Notes under the pieces: generated by a model
What the model was told of the DNA's origin: nothing
The model's database searches: none
Seen by the model: only the letters and a program-made list of their open reading frames with translations
From: Iris pallida
Lineage: Eukaryota; Streptophyta; Magnoliopsida; Asparagales; Iridaceae
Reading direction: 5' to 3'
DNA: 64,000 bases
Assembly: GCA_029216955.1 (NCBI GenBank)
Contig: JANAVB010005597.1
Span: 42,331,311 to 42,395,310 of the forward strand
Shown: one piece after another, positions 21,944 through 34,352 of the stretch
Position numbering within the stretch: the stretch's first letter is position 1
Layout of the letters: each line of letters opens with the position of its first letter
Position numbers and translations under genes: made by a program

Positions 21944-23104
21944 TGTAATGACCATTGTTCGTATTACGTATCTCGGTATACGTGTACGTATTTAGACTCG
22001 TATTGCATGTCTCCCTGCTCGATTTACTTGGAATTTTATTTTTTTGGTTTATCTTGGTTCGGTTCGATTTGTTTGGCTTGGTTCGGTTTTGCTAGATTTT
22101 ATGTGAACCAAACCACTCCCACCTACCACCACCTTCATTAAAATCCCACCACACATTTCTCTCTCCACATTAACTTTTTCTTCCCCACCATTACTTCTCC
22201 ACCAACCTGAGAGTGGAAGGTTTAGGCAAGTGCATCTTGCTTCATGGAGGAAGTCCATTTTTATTGTTCTATTGTCTTCCTCATGTGTTTCTAACCCACT
22301 TTAGTACTTAGCATTTTTCATTTCCATGGTTAATTTTTTGTAGATCTAGTTGTGTGGTATTTTCGATTCTCATGAGTATTGATCTATCAAAACTTGCATA
22401 TTTTACTAGTTGATGGTTCCATGCTATAGAGAATTCCATTTAGCTCAAATTTGACCTATGAGAGTCTGGATTTGGGTTCCTATTGTTGCTTGAAAAAGCA
22501 TGGAGGCCATGGTATTTTCTATGGACATGTTCTCAGGGAGAGCCATAAATTGCACTTTTTGGCCGCATGCAACGTTGAGTTGCTGAGCCGCATGAGCATA
22601 TTTGCTCTGAGCCGTATAAGGCCAATGCAATGTATATTTTAATGCAAGATCTTAGCATTCACATGCATGGCCTTTCCTTTTATTATTTATTGCATGTATT
22701 TATGCATTAGCTTGCATTAGTGAGCTGCATGTACATATAAAGCTTGGCCGCATAAGGCCATTGGCCAAGGTGAGCCGTATGGCCTGGCAATTGTTTGCAT
22801 GCTAAATTATTTAATGGTGCATGCTAATTTACGTACAGCATTTAATGCATTTGTGAGATGGTGTTCTTGCATGCATTTAATGCATTGGTTAGAAGCATTA
22901 ATAAATACATTTGTTAGATGGTGTATATAATGTATTTGCTAGCAACTTAGCCGCATGTGTTAGCAATTTCTGGCAACTTAGCCGCATAGAATTCAAGAAT
23001 GCATTGAATGCATTCTTTAATGCACTCCTAAGTGCAATTATTTAATGCATGGTTAATGCATTACTTACTGCATTGTTAATGCATCACTACCAAAATAACC
23101 AACT

Positions 23105-23935
23105 TTAGCGACGGCCACATCCGTCGCGAATCCGTCGGTAACATAAATTACCGACGGCATAGCGACGGATATTTGATGAAAATGGCCGTCGGGAAATACG
23201 TCGTCGCTAAAATTTGTCCGTCGCTAAGCCGTCGGACAAATGATTAACCGACGGACTAGCGACTGATTACCGACGGTTGCCTTTCAACGGATTAGCGACG
23301 GATTAGCGACTTGTTCCCGTCGGTTTACATGCCATATAATATTAAAATATCCGTCGCTAAGCCGTCGTAAATAGGTCGGTAAAAGCGTATCAGAGAGGTT
23401 CCTGATACGCAAAATCAGTCGCTATTCCGTCGCCATTCCGTCGTTAACCTCGACGTAATAGCGACGGATTAGCGACGGGTAGGGCGTCGGCCTGGTTCTG
23501 GAAAGCTTTCATAATTCCAGAACCATGTCGACGGATAATGGGTCGCTAAGCCGTCGCTAGTCCGTCGTCATCCTCGACAGATTAGCGACGGATTAGCGAC
23601 CCATTATCCGTCGCTAAGTCTCTGGAAACCTACCATATTTCTAGAACCATGTCGACGGATTTGCCGTCGCTAGGTAGTCGATATTCCGTCGCTAATATTA
23701 ATCGTACCCAGTTAGCGACGGAAGTTCCGTCGCTAGTTGGTCGCTAGATCGTCGCTACCTGCAAATTTATTTCAACCAGTTAGCGACGGATTGTCCGTCG
23801 CTCGTCCGTCGGTAACTGCAAATATTTATATAACCCAGTTAGCGACGGATTTTCCGTCGCTAGTTAATCGCTCATCGGTCGCTAAAAAGATATATCCGTC
23901 GCTAATTAGTCGCTAGTCCGTCGCTAAATGCAACA
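23105..23935 (+). repeat. 3' subterminal repeats of the CACTA element
   Basis: Dozens of copies of CCGTCGCTAA or its complement TTAGCGACGG occur in both orientations, many as close inverted pairs. In En/Spm such motifs bind the TnpA-type protein. From 23936 to 24219 there is only AT-rich DNA with repeated CAAATATCCAAA words. Confidence 0.9.
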
Positions 23936-24219
23936 TTAATTAAAAAAAATTACAGAAACATTCTATTTCCTTTTCGTAAATATTACACATATTCATAATA
24001 TCCAATATCCAAACATCCATGTACGATCAACAAATATCCAAATATCCAAATATCCAAATTCATAATATCCAATATCAAACAGAAATATCCAAACATCTAT
24101 GTACAAATATCCAAACACAAATACACAAATTCATAATATCCAAACATTCATGTACGCTTCCAAAATATCCAGAATTCAAAATCCAAAAATAGTACAAATA
24201 TCCAAAAACAGTACAAATA

Positions 24220-26224
24220 TCATTGAGATGGATCGCGTCGTCGTTCGGCTCTGCGGATGTACTCTTCTACCATGTACGCCGGCACCTGGGACAACACATG
24301 CTCTGGAAGCGTGCGGAGCTGCTCTGGCGACATCAAGTCCATGAGCCCAATGAGCGCAGTATCCGGTACCAGGCGGACCTCGGCAGAACGGTCAAATGAA
24401 TAACGTCCAGGGTCGGAAGGACCGGCAACCGCACTAGACGGACCGGGAGCAGACGGATCTGGACCGGGAGCAGAAGAAGGACGCGGAAGGCGCTCCAGCA
24501 CATCCGATATTAGACTCCGCATTTCCGACATATCGGAGGTGAGAGTTGCAAGCTGCGTCCTCATATCGTCCGACGGGGGCGCGGGAGGAGGCGGGGGCGG
24601 TGGATATCTCGGAGTCGCGCCCTGCAACGACGCCGCCAGGGAATCTACGCCGTAGACGCGCCCTTTATTAAAGCCGCCGACAGACTCTACGAACACGTCG
24701 TCGTAGCGAGCGGCCATAGAAGAGGGCGTCTGGGTGGGCGTCGTTTCGCCGACAACCTCGGCAGGGGGCTCAATCTGACTAAGGGCCTCACGATATGCAG
24801 CCTATCCAATGAATGTGTTTATACTATAAGTTTTCCTAAGTTATAATCTAAATCCTATGTTTTCCTAAGTTATAATTTGAATCCTACGTTCACCTAATTA
24901 AGTTAACAATAAATATATTTCTAATATAAATCTCATAAACGTAATTACTTACATCAGTCGCCTGGGCCCTCGCGTCGACGAAGCTCCCGTCTGCCCGCCT
25001 CTTGTGTGTATGCAGGAATACATCGTAGGCGGTGACCGACTCCGGCTCTCTCCCCTCCTTTACCGCCCGTTGTGCCTGCATACGAAATATACGTCGAATT
25101 TAATTAACTACGTATATTAATAGTACCGAATTTAATAGTGAAATGAATTTGCGGTATCTCACCAAATCTGCACGCGTCGCTGCGTGGGGCCTTGAACCTC
25201 CCGTATGCAGACCAGCGGCCTGTCTGCTCGCCTTCGCTTTCTCTGATTTCTTCCTGTACTGAGCAGTATTCATCTTATCCAACATCTGCTCGTAGTACTC
25301 CTCCCGGAGCCACTTCTTCCTCGAATGCGTCGTACGAACGTCGTACACCGCATCCCGTATCTTCTTTCCGACGGCGGATTTGTAGGCCTTGCGAATCAAC
25401 TCCTCGCGATGGGGGGGCCACCAGAACGTCGTCTGACATACAAATTAAATTATCACGTAATTAAAAAATTAGTGGATTAAAGAATAATTAATAATTAACC
25501 AAAAGATATATATATACCTTCATCTCCTCGAGCCAGACGTACTGCATGTTCTGAGGCACCTCAGAAAAATTGAGGTAGGGGCCATGGTAGTTTTCTCGGA
25601 TAATTTGCCCGAGTATCCGGGCAGCATCATACGGGAAAAACCTACAAAGAAGCAAAGACTGGATTATTAACTTGAATAAATGAAACAAATTTAATAAATT
25701 AACTTAAATTTACTTACGTATCACCCGCGGGCCATAGCTCTCCGGTTCTCGCCTATCGGCCTCTCTGGAGGCGTCGGAGGATCCGCGGGTCCGCGGATGT
25801 ACTCACCGGTAGCAGGATGAAGCTGAATCCGAGGGTACTCCGGAGCCCACCCTGCAGTAACTGATGGTGTACCCGCTGGTGCATCCGGGGGCGGAACGGA
25901 TCCGCTAGCGGATGGAGTCTCAGGCCTCGATGAAGATGAAGGTAGCGCAGAAATAGATCGACGGCGGGAAGAGTCTGTGGTCGGGCTCTCCAGGTCGAGA
26001 TCGGAGGACTCTATATCCGGGGAATGTGGAAGGCGACCACGACCGCTACCACCACGACCGCTACCATCACGTCCACGGCCAGTGCCGCTACCACCACGAC
26101 CGCTACCATCACGTCCACGGCCAGTGCCGCTACCACCACGCCCACCACGGCCAGTACCGCCACCACCAGCACCACTACGGCCACGGCCACTGCCGCTACC
26201 AGCAGCACGAGTGGTAGTGACCAT
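24220..26224 (-). CDS. CACTA second protein, plant transposase (PF03004-like), 5 exons
   Basis: Exons 26224-25725, 25641-25518, 25432-25163, 25075-24953 and 24801-24220 join in consistent phase to give 532 aa. The first donor is GG/GTGATA; the others are ordinary. The N-terminus (to about residue 90) is extremely Gly/Arg/Ser rich. The middle carries the family core: EYIRGPADPP, FFPYDAARILGQII, PQNMQYVWLEEMK, WWPPHREELIRKAY, RKKWLREEYYEQML and YDVFLHTHKRRADGSFVDAR. The C-terminus has a proline run and a coiled-coil-like region (MRTQLATLTSDMSEMRSLIS). Proteins of this type are the second gene of many plant CACTA elements, probably the DNA-binding partner of tnp2. A short hydrophobic upstream exon (ATG at 26355) could splice in frame but looks unlikely. 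Confidence 0.85.
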
Positions 26225-26486
26225 GACCTGTAAATAGAACACATAAATATAATTAACAATATAGAAGTATAAATGAATATAAAACTGAACTAAAATATAT
26301 ATACCAGCAGCAGGGCGGCGAGTGCCGTCAAGACAATGAGAACTAAGAGTGCCATCTGTAAAAAGAAAATCATACAATAAGTAGATGATCGAACGACAAA
26401 AACATAAACTGAAATAAGAATGTGTCCGTCTAAACTGAATTCACTAAGTTAGTTGTAAGTGCTTCTAATATATACCGATATTTAAT

Positions 26487-29400
26487 CTAATCATCGTTAT
26501 CGTCCTCGTCCTCATCGTCATCGTCATCGTTCTTATCCTCATTCTCATCGTCGACTTCATCTATATCATCATCCTCATCGTCGACTTCATCTGTATCATC
26601 ATCCTCATCCTCATCCTCATCCTCTTCTTCTTCTTCTTCTTCTTCTTCTTCTTCTTCTTCTTCTTCTTCTTCTTCTACTTCTTCTTCAGGCTCAATACTT
26701 GGGACAAGACGCCTCTTTCTCCCCTGGTTGACAGCTAAGTCTTGTATATCAACCTCTTCCTCCCCTCTATTTTCCTCAGCATGAGGTATATCGACATCTT
26801 CCACGTCCATGGTATCCGACTGTTGTCCCATGTATTGGGGCTTCTCGATCTGGTCCTCTTGGTATGCTGGGTCTCCAACGTTGAATGTATTTCTAGATTT
26901 AATCTTGCATACTGCCCACCAGTCAAATCGATCTCTACGACGCCTTGGGTAGCTTGTATAGTAGACTTGAACAGCCTGACTTGTTATCGCAAACGTGTCG
27001 GACCCTCTATACCTCCTGCGATGATTTATATCGACGAATCCAAATTGTTTATCGATTCTCCAACCGATATTTGGTCTCATATCGAACCACTCACATTTGA
27101 ACATCACAATATGCATATCATATGGGGCACTATATTGTAAATCTACAATCTCCCGAAGCACTCCATAATAGTCAAAGTCCGGCTCGTCGTCATAGATGGT
27201 GCCTCTTATGCAAACACCAGAATTCTTGGTATCGAAGCCGTCATTGAGAAATTCGGCATTTATAGCATGCTGAGTTGACTTAAACTTGAAGCCATTAACG
27301 ACATAGCCTGACAAAGTCTTTGCATGCTTCTTCGGTCCCAATGCCAAATAACGAATGCTCTCATTTATGAGTGTTGTTTCAGGCAATAAAACCTGTAAAC
27401 ATGTATTGATATTTTAAATATTTTAGCTGCATATATTTTAATGGTAGCCGCATAACATATTATCTCAGTTACTTACGTATTTACGAAACCAGGACGGAAA
27501 GGTACAATCAACCTCTCTTTGAAGTCCCTCATCTGTAATATATGGTGTCCTCATTTTGACTTCACCTCTAAATACACTGTTAGAGAGAATAAAAATAAGT
27601 GTAGTCACTTAATTCACCAAATTAGAGATTATAACGAGACGTAGTCACTTACTTCTCCAAATCTCTCACTTCTTGTATGTCACAATTTAACAAGACATAT
27701 CGGTGAGCGGTATCATACTCATCGTCGGTCAACCACCGTTTCTTACTAGCCCCAATAGGCTTGCCCCTTAAATTGAATATACCTTCATCCTCAACGTCTT
27801 CTTCATTCCTTTGAGGTCTATTTCGATTTGTCTCGACATGAGTATCGAAATAAATGGAGCAGAAATTTGACACCTCCTCGATAAGATATGATTCGCATAT
27901 CGAAGCCTCTATATGAGCCTTGTTGCCAACTTTCTTCTTTAGATGGTGTAGGTACCTAAAGAGACAAATTATCTTGAGAATTAACAATGAATTGTAAAAT
28001 CCACTTAAATTTCACTTAAATTATATCGATTTTTATTTACCTTTCAAAGGGGTACATCCATCGATAATGAACAGATGTACCGACACGGGCTTCGTATGCT
28101 AGATGAATCGGTAGATGTTCCATGCTGTCGAAAAAGCCCGGTGGAAATATTTTCTCTAACTTGCAGATTGTTAAGACAATCTTCTCCTCAAGTTGTACCA
28201 TATGTTGCACCGTCAGCTTAGTTGAACAGATATCCCTGAAGAATGTAGACAGCTCGGCCAACGGAACCCATACAGCAGAAGGCAACAACTCTCTCAAAGC
28301 AATGGGCAGTAATCTTTCCATAAACACGTGGCAGTCGTGACTCTTCATTCCCGTTAGCTTGCGTTCATTGAGATCAACGCATCTAGACAAATTCGAAACA
28401 TAGCCGTCGGGAAATCTTAAATTAGATATCCACTTGCAGATTATTAATCTATCTTCCTTGCTCAATGTGTATGGCGCTATAGGCTTACTTAATTGTCCAC
28501 CAGCACCCCTTTGTATCAAGTTCAGATGAGGACGCTTGCATATCTCGGCTATGTCTTGTCTTGCTTTTGGATTGTCCTTCGTCTTTCCTTTAATATCCAT
28601 GACGGTATTGAAGACATTATCGAACACGTTCTTTTCGATATGCATGACATCAAGATTATGCCTTATAAGATTATCTTTCCAATAAGGCAAGTCCCAGAAG
28701 ATACTCCGTTTGGTCCAGTTATGGCTTTGTCCGAACCCCTCGACACGATGGTTCGATGGATCTTCCATTGCGGTGGGCAATTCCTGTACAGCTTCCCAAA
28801 TATCGTATCCCAAAAATCTGGCAGGAGGTTGAGAAAATTCTTGTTTTCCATATCTGAACGCGTCCTTATTCTTTCTCCAAGGATGGGTCGCGGGCAGAAA
28901 TTGACGGTGACAGTCAAAGAAAGAAGTTTTTCCTCCATGCCTAAGGCGGAACGCCTTACTATTTTCCATGCATATCGGACAAGACATGTTGCCGTACGTA
29001 CTCCATCCCGACAGCATACCGTATGCTGGAAAATCATTGATTATCCACATGAGTGAAGCTCTCATCTGAAAGTTCTGTTTCCTGGAAATATCATAGGTCG
29101 TGACGCCGATCTCCCACAGCTGTTTCAGCTCATCCACCAACGGCTGTAAATATATATCGATGTTCTTCGTCGGATTTTTAGGACCGGGTATGATAGCTGT
29201 CAGAAACATATAAGGAGTCTTCATACACATCCATGGTGGCAGATTGTAAGGGGTAAGAATGACCGGCCAGCATGAGTACTGAGATCCCGACTGTCCGAAA
29301 GGGGCGAAGCCATCAGCACATAGCGCCAGGCGTACATTTCTAGGCTCTGCAGCAAAATCTGGATGACACAAATCAAAATATTTCCATGCCTCTCCATCCG

Positions 29401-30355
29401 AAGGATGTGACAATTCTCCTTCGTCCTTTATGCGTTCTTCGCTGTGCCACGTCATGTGTTCTGCTGTATTTAGAGACATATACATCCTCTGCAAGCGCTT
29501 CGTGATCGACAAGTAATGCATATACTTGTAAGGACGTCATTTTCTAGTCGACTTTCCTTTTCCCTGTACTGGCTTGTAACGATCCGCATTACAGAAGCTG
29601 CAACTTTCTGATACGCAATTCTCTTTGTAGTACAACATGCATCCGTTGCGACAACAATCTATCTTCTCGTACCCCAGTCCCAGTTGTCGGACCATCATCT
29701 TTGACTTGTAGAAGTTTTTTGGTAGCTCTTTTGATTCCTTCGGTAACACCTCCTTGATTACTTCTGTGATCCGATTATAGAAAGCTTGTGGCAAGTTAAA
29801 ATCAGACTTTATGTTCAACAACCGCATCGTCACTGACAGTGCGGAATGAGTCTCACAACCAGGATATAGAGAAGTATCTGCGTCCTGAAACATGTCATAG
29901 AACTCCTTCGCCTCGGGATTAGGATCCTCCGGATCAAAATTAGGCCCTGCCGCATCATACACCATATCTCGTGCAAGGTTCTGCAGATCTCCATAATCAA
30001 CAGAGCATCCGTGGTCTTCGATGACATCCGTTGCAGCATTATCATCAAAAGCATAAGTAGCAGCTTCCGCAGCCTGTCTTTTCGAATATAGTTCACCTTG
30101 CGATGACCACAGGCCGTAATTACGTACGAAACCCTTACGGGTCAAATGATCTCTCACAGTCACCACTTCTTCGTAACGTCTATTGTGACATTTAACACAT
30201 GGACACTTAATTTTGTTACCGTCCATGTACTGAGCTTTGCTCATTGCATAATTAAGAAATACTTCCACGCCTGCCTGAAAATCGTCACTCACACCAATTC
30301 TACTCTCGTGTTGCCGTTTGTACATCCATGTACGATCAACAAAATAACGACTCAT
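26487..30355 (-). pseudogene. CACTA tnp2-type transposase, 4 exons, one in-frame TGA
   Basis: Exons 30355-28041, 27955-27653, 27576-27477 and 27392-26487 fit in phase (1,207 codons before the stop). The N-terminus is the transposase-associated domain (SRYFVDRTWMYKRQHES, CPCVKCHN). The tnp2 domain follows (about 29500-28300: ALCADGFAPFGQSGSQYSCW, WSTYGNMSCPICM, HNLDVMHIEKNVFDNV), then DUF4218 (FFRDICSTKL to YLIEEVSNFCSIYF) and DUF4216 (DYYGVLREIVDLQY, FKCEWFDMRPNIG). It ends in a long Glu/Asp tail. A TGA at 29539-29537 splits the frame just before RPYKYMHYLS. Nothing else is broken, so this is either a recent nonsense mutation or a readthrough site. The enzyme cuts and joins the CACTA ends. 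An earlier ATG at 30427 is less likely, as the domain starts at MSRYF. Confidence 0.85.
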
Positions 30356-30689
30356 CCTCAATTTGGATGTGAAAATCTGTATCGTAAGACAAACTAAACA
30401 TAAGAATAGCCCGATACCGATACTCATAAATTTGGATTAGGGTTAGGATGTTACATATAAGTGAACTAGGTGATGTAGAGTACAATATAGGGAACTGTGA
30501 ATGGACTGAAAGTTGCACATGAGAAGGTTCAATGAAGGGCCCATAAATGGGTTCACATGATAAGTTAGTAAGAATCCACATCACTATACATACTCCCCCG
30601 TCTCAGGAGTGTGTCTGGCTCCTATTTAGAACAGCACAGGTCACAACATGTCCAGAATAGCAAAACAGAGCTCTACAATGTATATCAGT

Positions 30690-31560
30690 ATCGGACTATT
30701 CCTACGAGTATTGGTATCGGCGATATCAATACTCGTGTGAATAGGAGATTGCAATATAAGTCTAAGCTATCTAGCTAACATGTATACTTGTATTTACATT
30801 GTATCATAACTTGTATCTAGTTACCTTGCTAATCATGTATATACTCTTAACATATATGTGAAGACACTATACTAACATGTATTTAAATCAAGGTTCAAAG
30901 TATCGGTATCGGAATCGGTATCGGACTATATATTCCTACGAGTATTGGCATCGGCGATATCAATACTCGTGTGAATAGGAGATTGCAATATAAGTCTAAG
31001 CTATCTAGCTAACATGTATACTTGCATTTACATTGTATCATAACTTGTATCTAGTTACCTTGCTAATCATGTACATACTCTTAACATATATGTGAAGACA
31101 CTATACTAACATGTATTTAAATCAAGGTTCAAAGTATCGGTATCGGAATCGGTATCGGACTATATATTCCTACGAGTATTGGCATCGGCGATATCAATAC
31201 TCGTGTGAATAGGAGATTGCAATATAAGTCTAAGCTATCTAGCTAACATGTATACTTGCATTTACATTGTATCATAACTTGTATCTAGTTACCTTGCTAA
31301 TCATGTATATACTCTTAACATATATGTGAAGATACTATACTAACATGTATTTAAATCAAGGTTCAAAGTATCGATATCGAAATCGGTATCGGACTATATA
31401 TTCCTACGAGTATTGGCATCGGCGATATCAATACTCGTGTGAATAGGAGATTGCAATATAAGTCTAAGCTATCTAGCTAACATGTATACTTGCATTTACA
31501 TTGTATCATAACTTGTATCTAGTTACCTTGCAATATAAGTCTAAGCAATCTAGTATTGGT
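30690..31560 (+). repeat. 234-bp tandem repeat, about 3.7 copies, in the CACTA element
   Basis: The marker CCTACGAGTATTGG recurs at 30701, 30935, 31169 and 31403, a constant 234-bp period, with few changes between copies. The array lies upstream of the tnp2 gene, between it and the 5' end of the element. Each unit contains GGTATCGGAATCGGTATCGG. From 31561 to 31800 the sequence is AT-rich without recognisable features. Confidence 0.95.
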
Positions 31561-31799
31561 ATCGGCGATATCGGTAGTATCGACGGTATCGGATCGAAGT
31601 ATCGGATTTTTTTGGTATTGGAAAACAAATAATTATTAATAAATTATTTACATTTAAAAACATATAATTTATACATTTAGGCATAATTTTAAGTGTTTTA
31701 AGTATTATTTCTTAGTAGTTTTGAAATTAAATGAAATTAAATTAAATAAAATAGTATTATTTCTTAGGATCGGGACATGCCAAACCGTATCCGTATCGG

Positions 31800-32220
31800 G
31801 GAATGCAACCCATTCCCCACCCCCCCCGACCCCCCTGCCCCCATTCAACACCCCCCCCCCCCCCCGACCCCCCTGCCCTCTCCATTACCCACCCCCCCGA
31901 CCCCCCTGCCCTCTCCAACCCCCACCCCCCGCCCCCCCGACCCCCCTGCCCCCATTCCCGACCCCCCTGCCCCCATTCAACACCCCCCCCCGACCCCCCC
32001 TGCCCTCTCCACCCCCCCACCCCCCGACCCCCCTGCCCCCATTCCCCACCCCCCCGACCCCCCGACCCTCATTCCCTACCCCCCCCCCCCCACCCCCTGC
32101 CCCCCATTCCCCACACCCCCCCGACCCCCTGACCCCATTCACCACTCCCCCCCCCCCCGCCCTCTCCACCCCCCGCGAAGCCGACCCCCCCCCCCACTCC
32201 CCCCCCCGGCCCCAAAACCC
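31800..32220 (+). repeat. C-rich low-complexity tract (G-rich on minus strand)
   Basis: About 420 bp of CCCCCCGAC and CCCCTGCCC words form runs of four or more C with 1-4 base spacers. The minus strand is therefore almost continuous G-quadruplex-type sequence. Apparent open frames here (proline-rich) are by-products of composition. Confidence 0.9.
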
Positions 32221-32225
32221 AAAAT

Positions 32226-32226
32226 T

Positions 32227-32269
<43 letters not shown>

Positions 32270-32355
32270 CCTGGTAGAGAGAGAGAGAGAGCCGCGAGAG
32301 AGAGAGAGAGAGACGCGCGCGAGAGAGAGAGAGAGCCGCGAGAGAGAGAGAGAGT
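32226..32355 (+). repeat. GA microsatellite
   Basis: (GA)n runs are broken by CGCGA words. The tract lies between the C-rich block and the 5' subterminal repeats of the CACTA element. Confidence 0.9.
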
Positions 32356-32412
32356 TTTGGAGGGAATGAAAAATTTCCCCCTGTCGGTTCAATTTAAGTT
32401 AGGGCACAGAAC

Positions 32413-32750
32413 CTAGCGACGGAATAGCGACGGAATAAATTAGTCGCTAAACCGTCGCCAATTAAAAGGTGTTTTCCGACGGATATATCCGTCGCCAGTT
32501 AGTCGCTAAAGTTCCCGCCAATGTTTTAAAGATTTTGCCGCCAACATTTGCGACGAATAAGCGACGAAAAAGAATCCGTCGCTAACGTTCGTCGACTTAG
32601 CGACGAAAACCCGACAAATTTTTATATTTAAAATTGGAAAAAATTATGTTATGTTGTCTGTCGCTAATCCGTCGCTAAGATGTCGGAAACTGGTCGCTAT
32701 TAGCGACGGAATCCGTCCGTCGCTAAACTTCCGTCGGTAAAGTGGGGTAT
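32413..32750 (+). repeat. 5' subterminal repeats of the CACTA element
   Basis: Copies of TAGCGACGGA and CCGTCGCTAA in both orientations mirror the larger block at the other end (23105-23935). These are the likely binding sites for the element's own protein. Confidence 0.9.
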
Positions 32751-32880
32751 TTTAGTAGTGCATTACTTTAATGCATTTTATTACATTACATTCTTTAATG
32801 CACTATGCATGGCTTTATTAATGCATTATGCATTCTTGAAAGCCAGCCGCATATGGCATGGTTAATGCATTACTTTAATA

Positions 32881-32916
<36 letters not shown>

Positions 32917-34149
32917 ATTATTTTAATGCACCAACCGCATATGGCTTCCATCAGCCGCATGCTAGTGCAAGCTTTGCTTGCATTATGTTGAACCCACGTG
33001 GCCTTGCATGCATATTAATGCATGCTTGCTTTGAATCCACGTGGCTTGCTTGCATTATATTAATGCATGCTTGTGGCATTGCTTGCATACGAACGCCAAA
33101 AGTGAGCCACATATGGAACATGGGGACAATTAGCTGCATGTATATTAATGCATTATGCTAATGCATACAAAGCATACATTTATTATATATTAAAATATTA
33201 TATAGTGTATATTAATATAATGTATATTAATATATTTTGTATATATATATATCAATATAATGTATTTAATGTATTTAATATATTTAATGCATTACATTAA
33301 TGCATTATATTAATGCATTAAATGCATTTGCCTGCAAGCATGCATGCTTAAATATTTAGCAAGCTTATATATTTTGCTCAGCTGCTTATGGCCAAGTGAC
33401 TGCTGGCCGCATGAAAATTTCCCGAGCCGCATGAGTCCTCCACAGCCCCTGCCCCTTCTAATATTTAATTACTAAATGTGTGCTATGCCAAATTAATTGC
33501 TCTCTGACACGATGGTGACCCGTTGTGGTGCACTTTTGACATAACGTGATAGTGGCCCGAAGTGGCGCACTCCTGACAGTGGACATGATATAATATATAT
33601 TTATATTTTAAAGGCTATTGCGACGGCTAGCATGTCATGACAAGATTGAATGGCCTGGACACCGTGGATGATTGTGTTTGTATAATTGAATCGATAATGT
33701 TTGCATCATATCTAGGACAGGGATCCCTGAGTACCACGGTCAGGGGTACCTACTATAAATGGCTAAGGCTAAAAACTAGAATAATTCAGTAGTCATGAGA
33801 GATTTCCCTAGCTACAGGCGATCCCGTTATCCCGGCCACCATTGTTGGACTCGCAGCCTGCCGACGAGTAGGGCACAAGTCTAAATTTACTGATATATGG
33901 AAAAGAATGATGCAATGCTTAATGAACCCAAGTTGCCTGGATAACCTGGATTAGCTGCAGGACTTGTGGCTGGAGGAACATCTCACTGCATGTTGTGATA
34001 ACCCTAGTTAGCTAATGTAGAAAGCCGTAGTCACTGATTGGCCGGAAATGATTGTATGATGTGGTTTCAGTGCTCGATTATTGCAGGCTTGATCGCATGA
34101 TTGTCACTTTTAACAATAAAGATCAGGGGCTAAGTTCTGCTCAGGCGAA

Positions 34150-34352
34150 GGGTTACAACCCCGGTCCTTGTTTGGTTTAAGGGTTGTAACCTGGCTCCCG
34201 GAGCAGTTCTAAGTCCTCTCTTCATTTATTGTCTTATTGCACCCCACGTCACGCTTGTAATGTTTTACCTTACCAACAAGATTTGGAGACGGTGTTCTAT
34301 TCAGGTGAAGGATTACAACCCCGGTCCTTATTTGGTTTAAGGGTTGTGACCT
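34150..34352 (+). repeat. Two hairpin units in the solo LTR
   Basis: The first unit (34150-34192) has arms GGGTTACAACCC and GGGTTGTAACCT around a 19-nt loop. The second (about 34310-34352) is a weaker copy. The same unit occurs in both LARD LTRs (52708-52750 and 59349-59391, opposite strand) with arms GAGTTACAACCC/GGGTTGTAACTC. Confidence 0.7.

Larger units (their letters stand above)
23085..32760 (-). mobile_element. Complete CACTA (En/Spm) transposon, 9,676 bp
   Basis: The ends are CACTACCAAAATAACC at 23085 and, reading inwards from 32760, CACTACTAAAATACCC. The 3-bp duplication CAT lies at 23082-23084 and 32761-32763. Subterminal regions at both ends are packed with TTAGCGACGG/CCGTCGCTAA words. 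Two genes, a PF03004-type protein and a tnp2-type transposase, lie on the minus strand, so the 5' end of the element is on the right. Apart from one nonsense codon in tnp2 it looks complete and could be fairly young. Confidence 0.95.

Noticed and set aside
26011..26259. Frames on both strands with Val/Ala or Thr repeats
   Set aside because: They are out-of-frame readings of the Gly/Arg-rich exon 1 of the second CACTA gene.
31721..32416. Proline-rich and glycine-rich open frames of up to 231 codons
   Set aside because: They result from the C-rich repeat and have no domain or codon signal.
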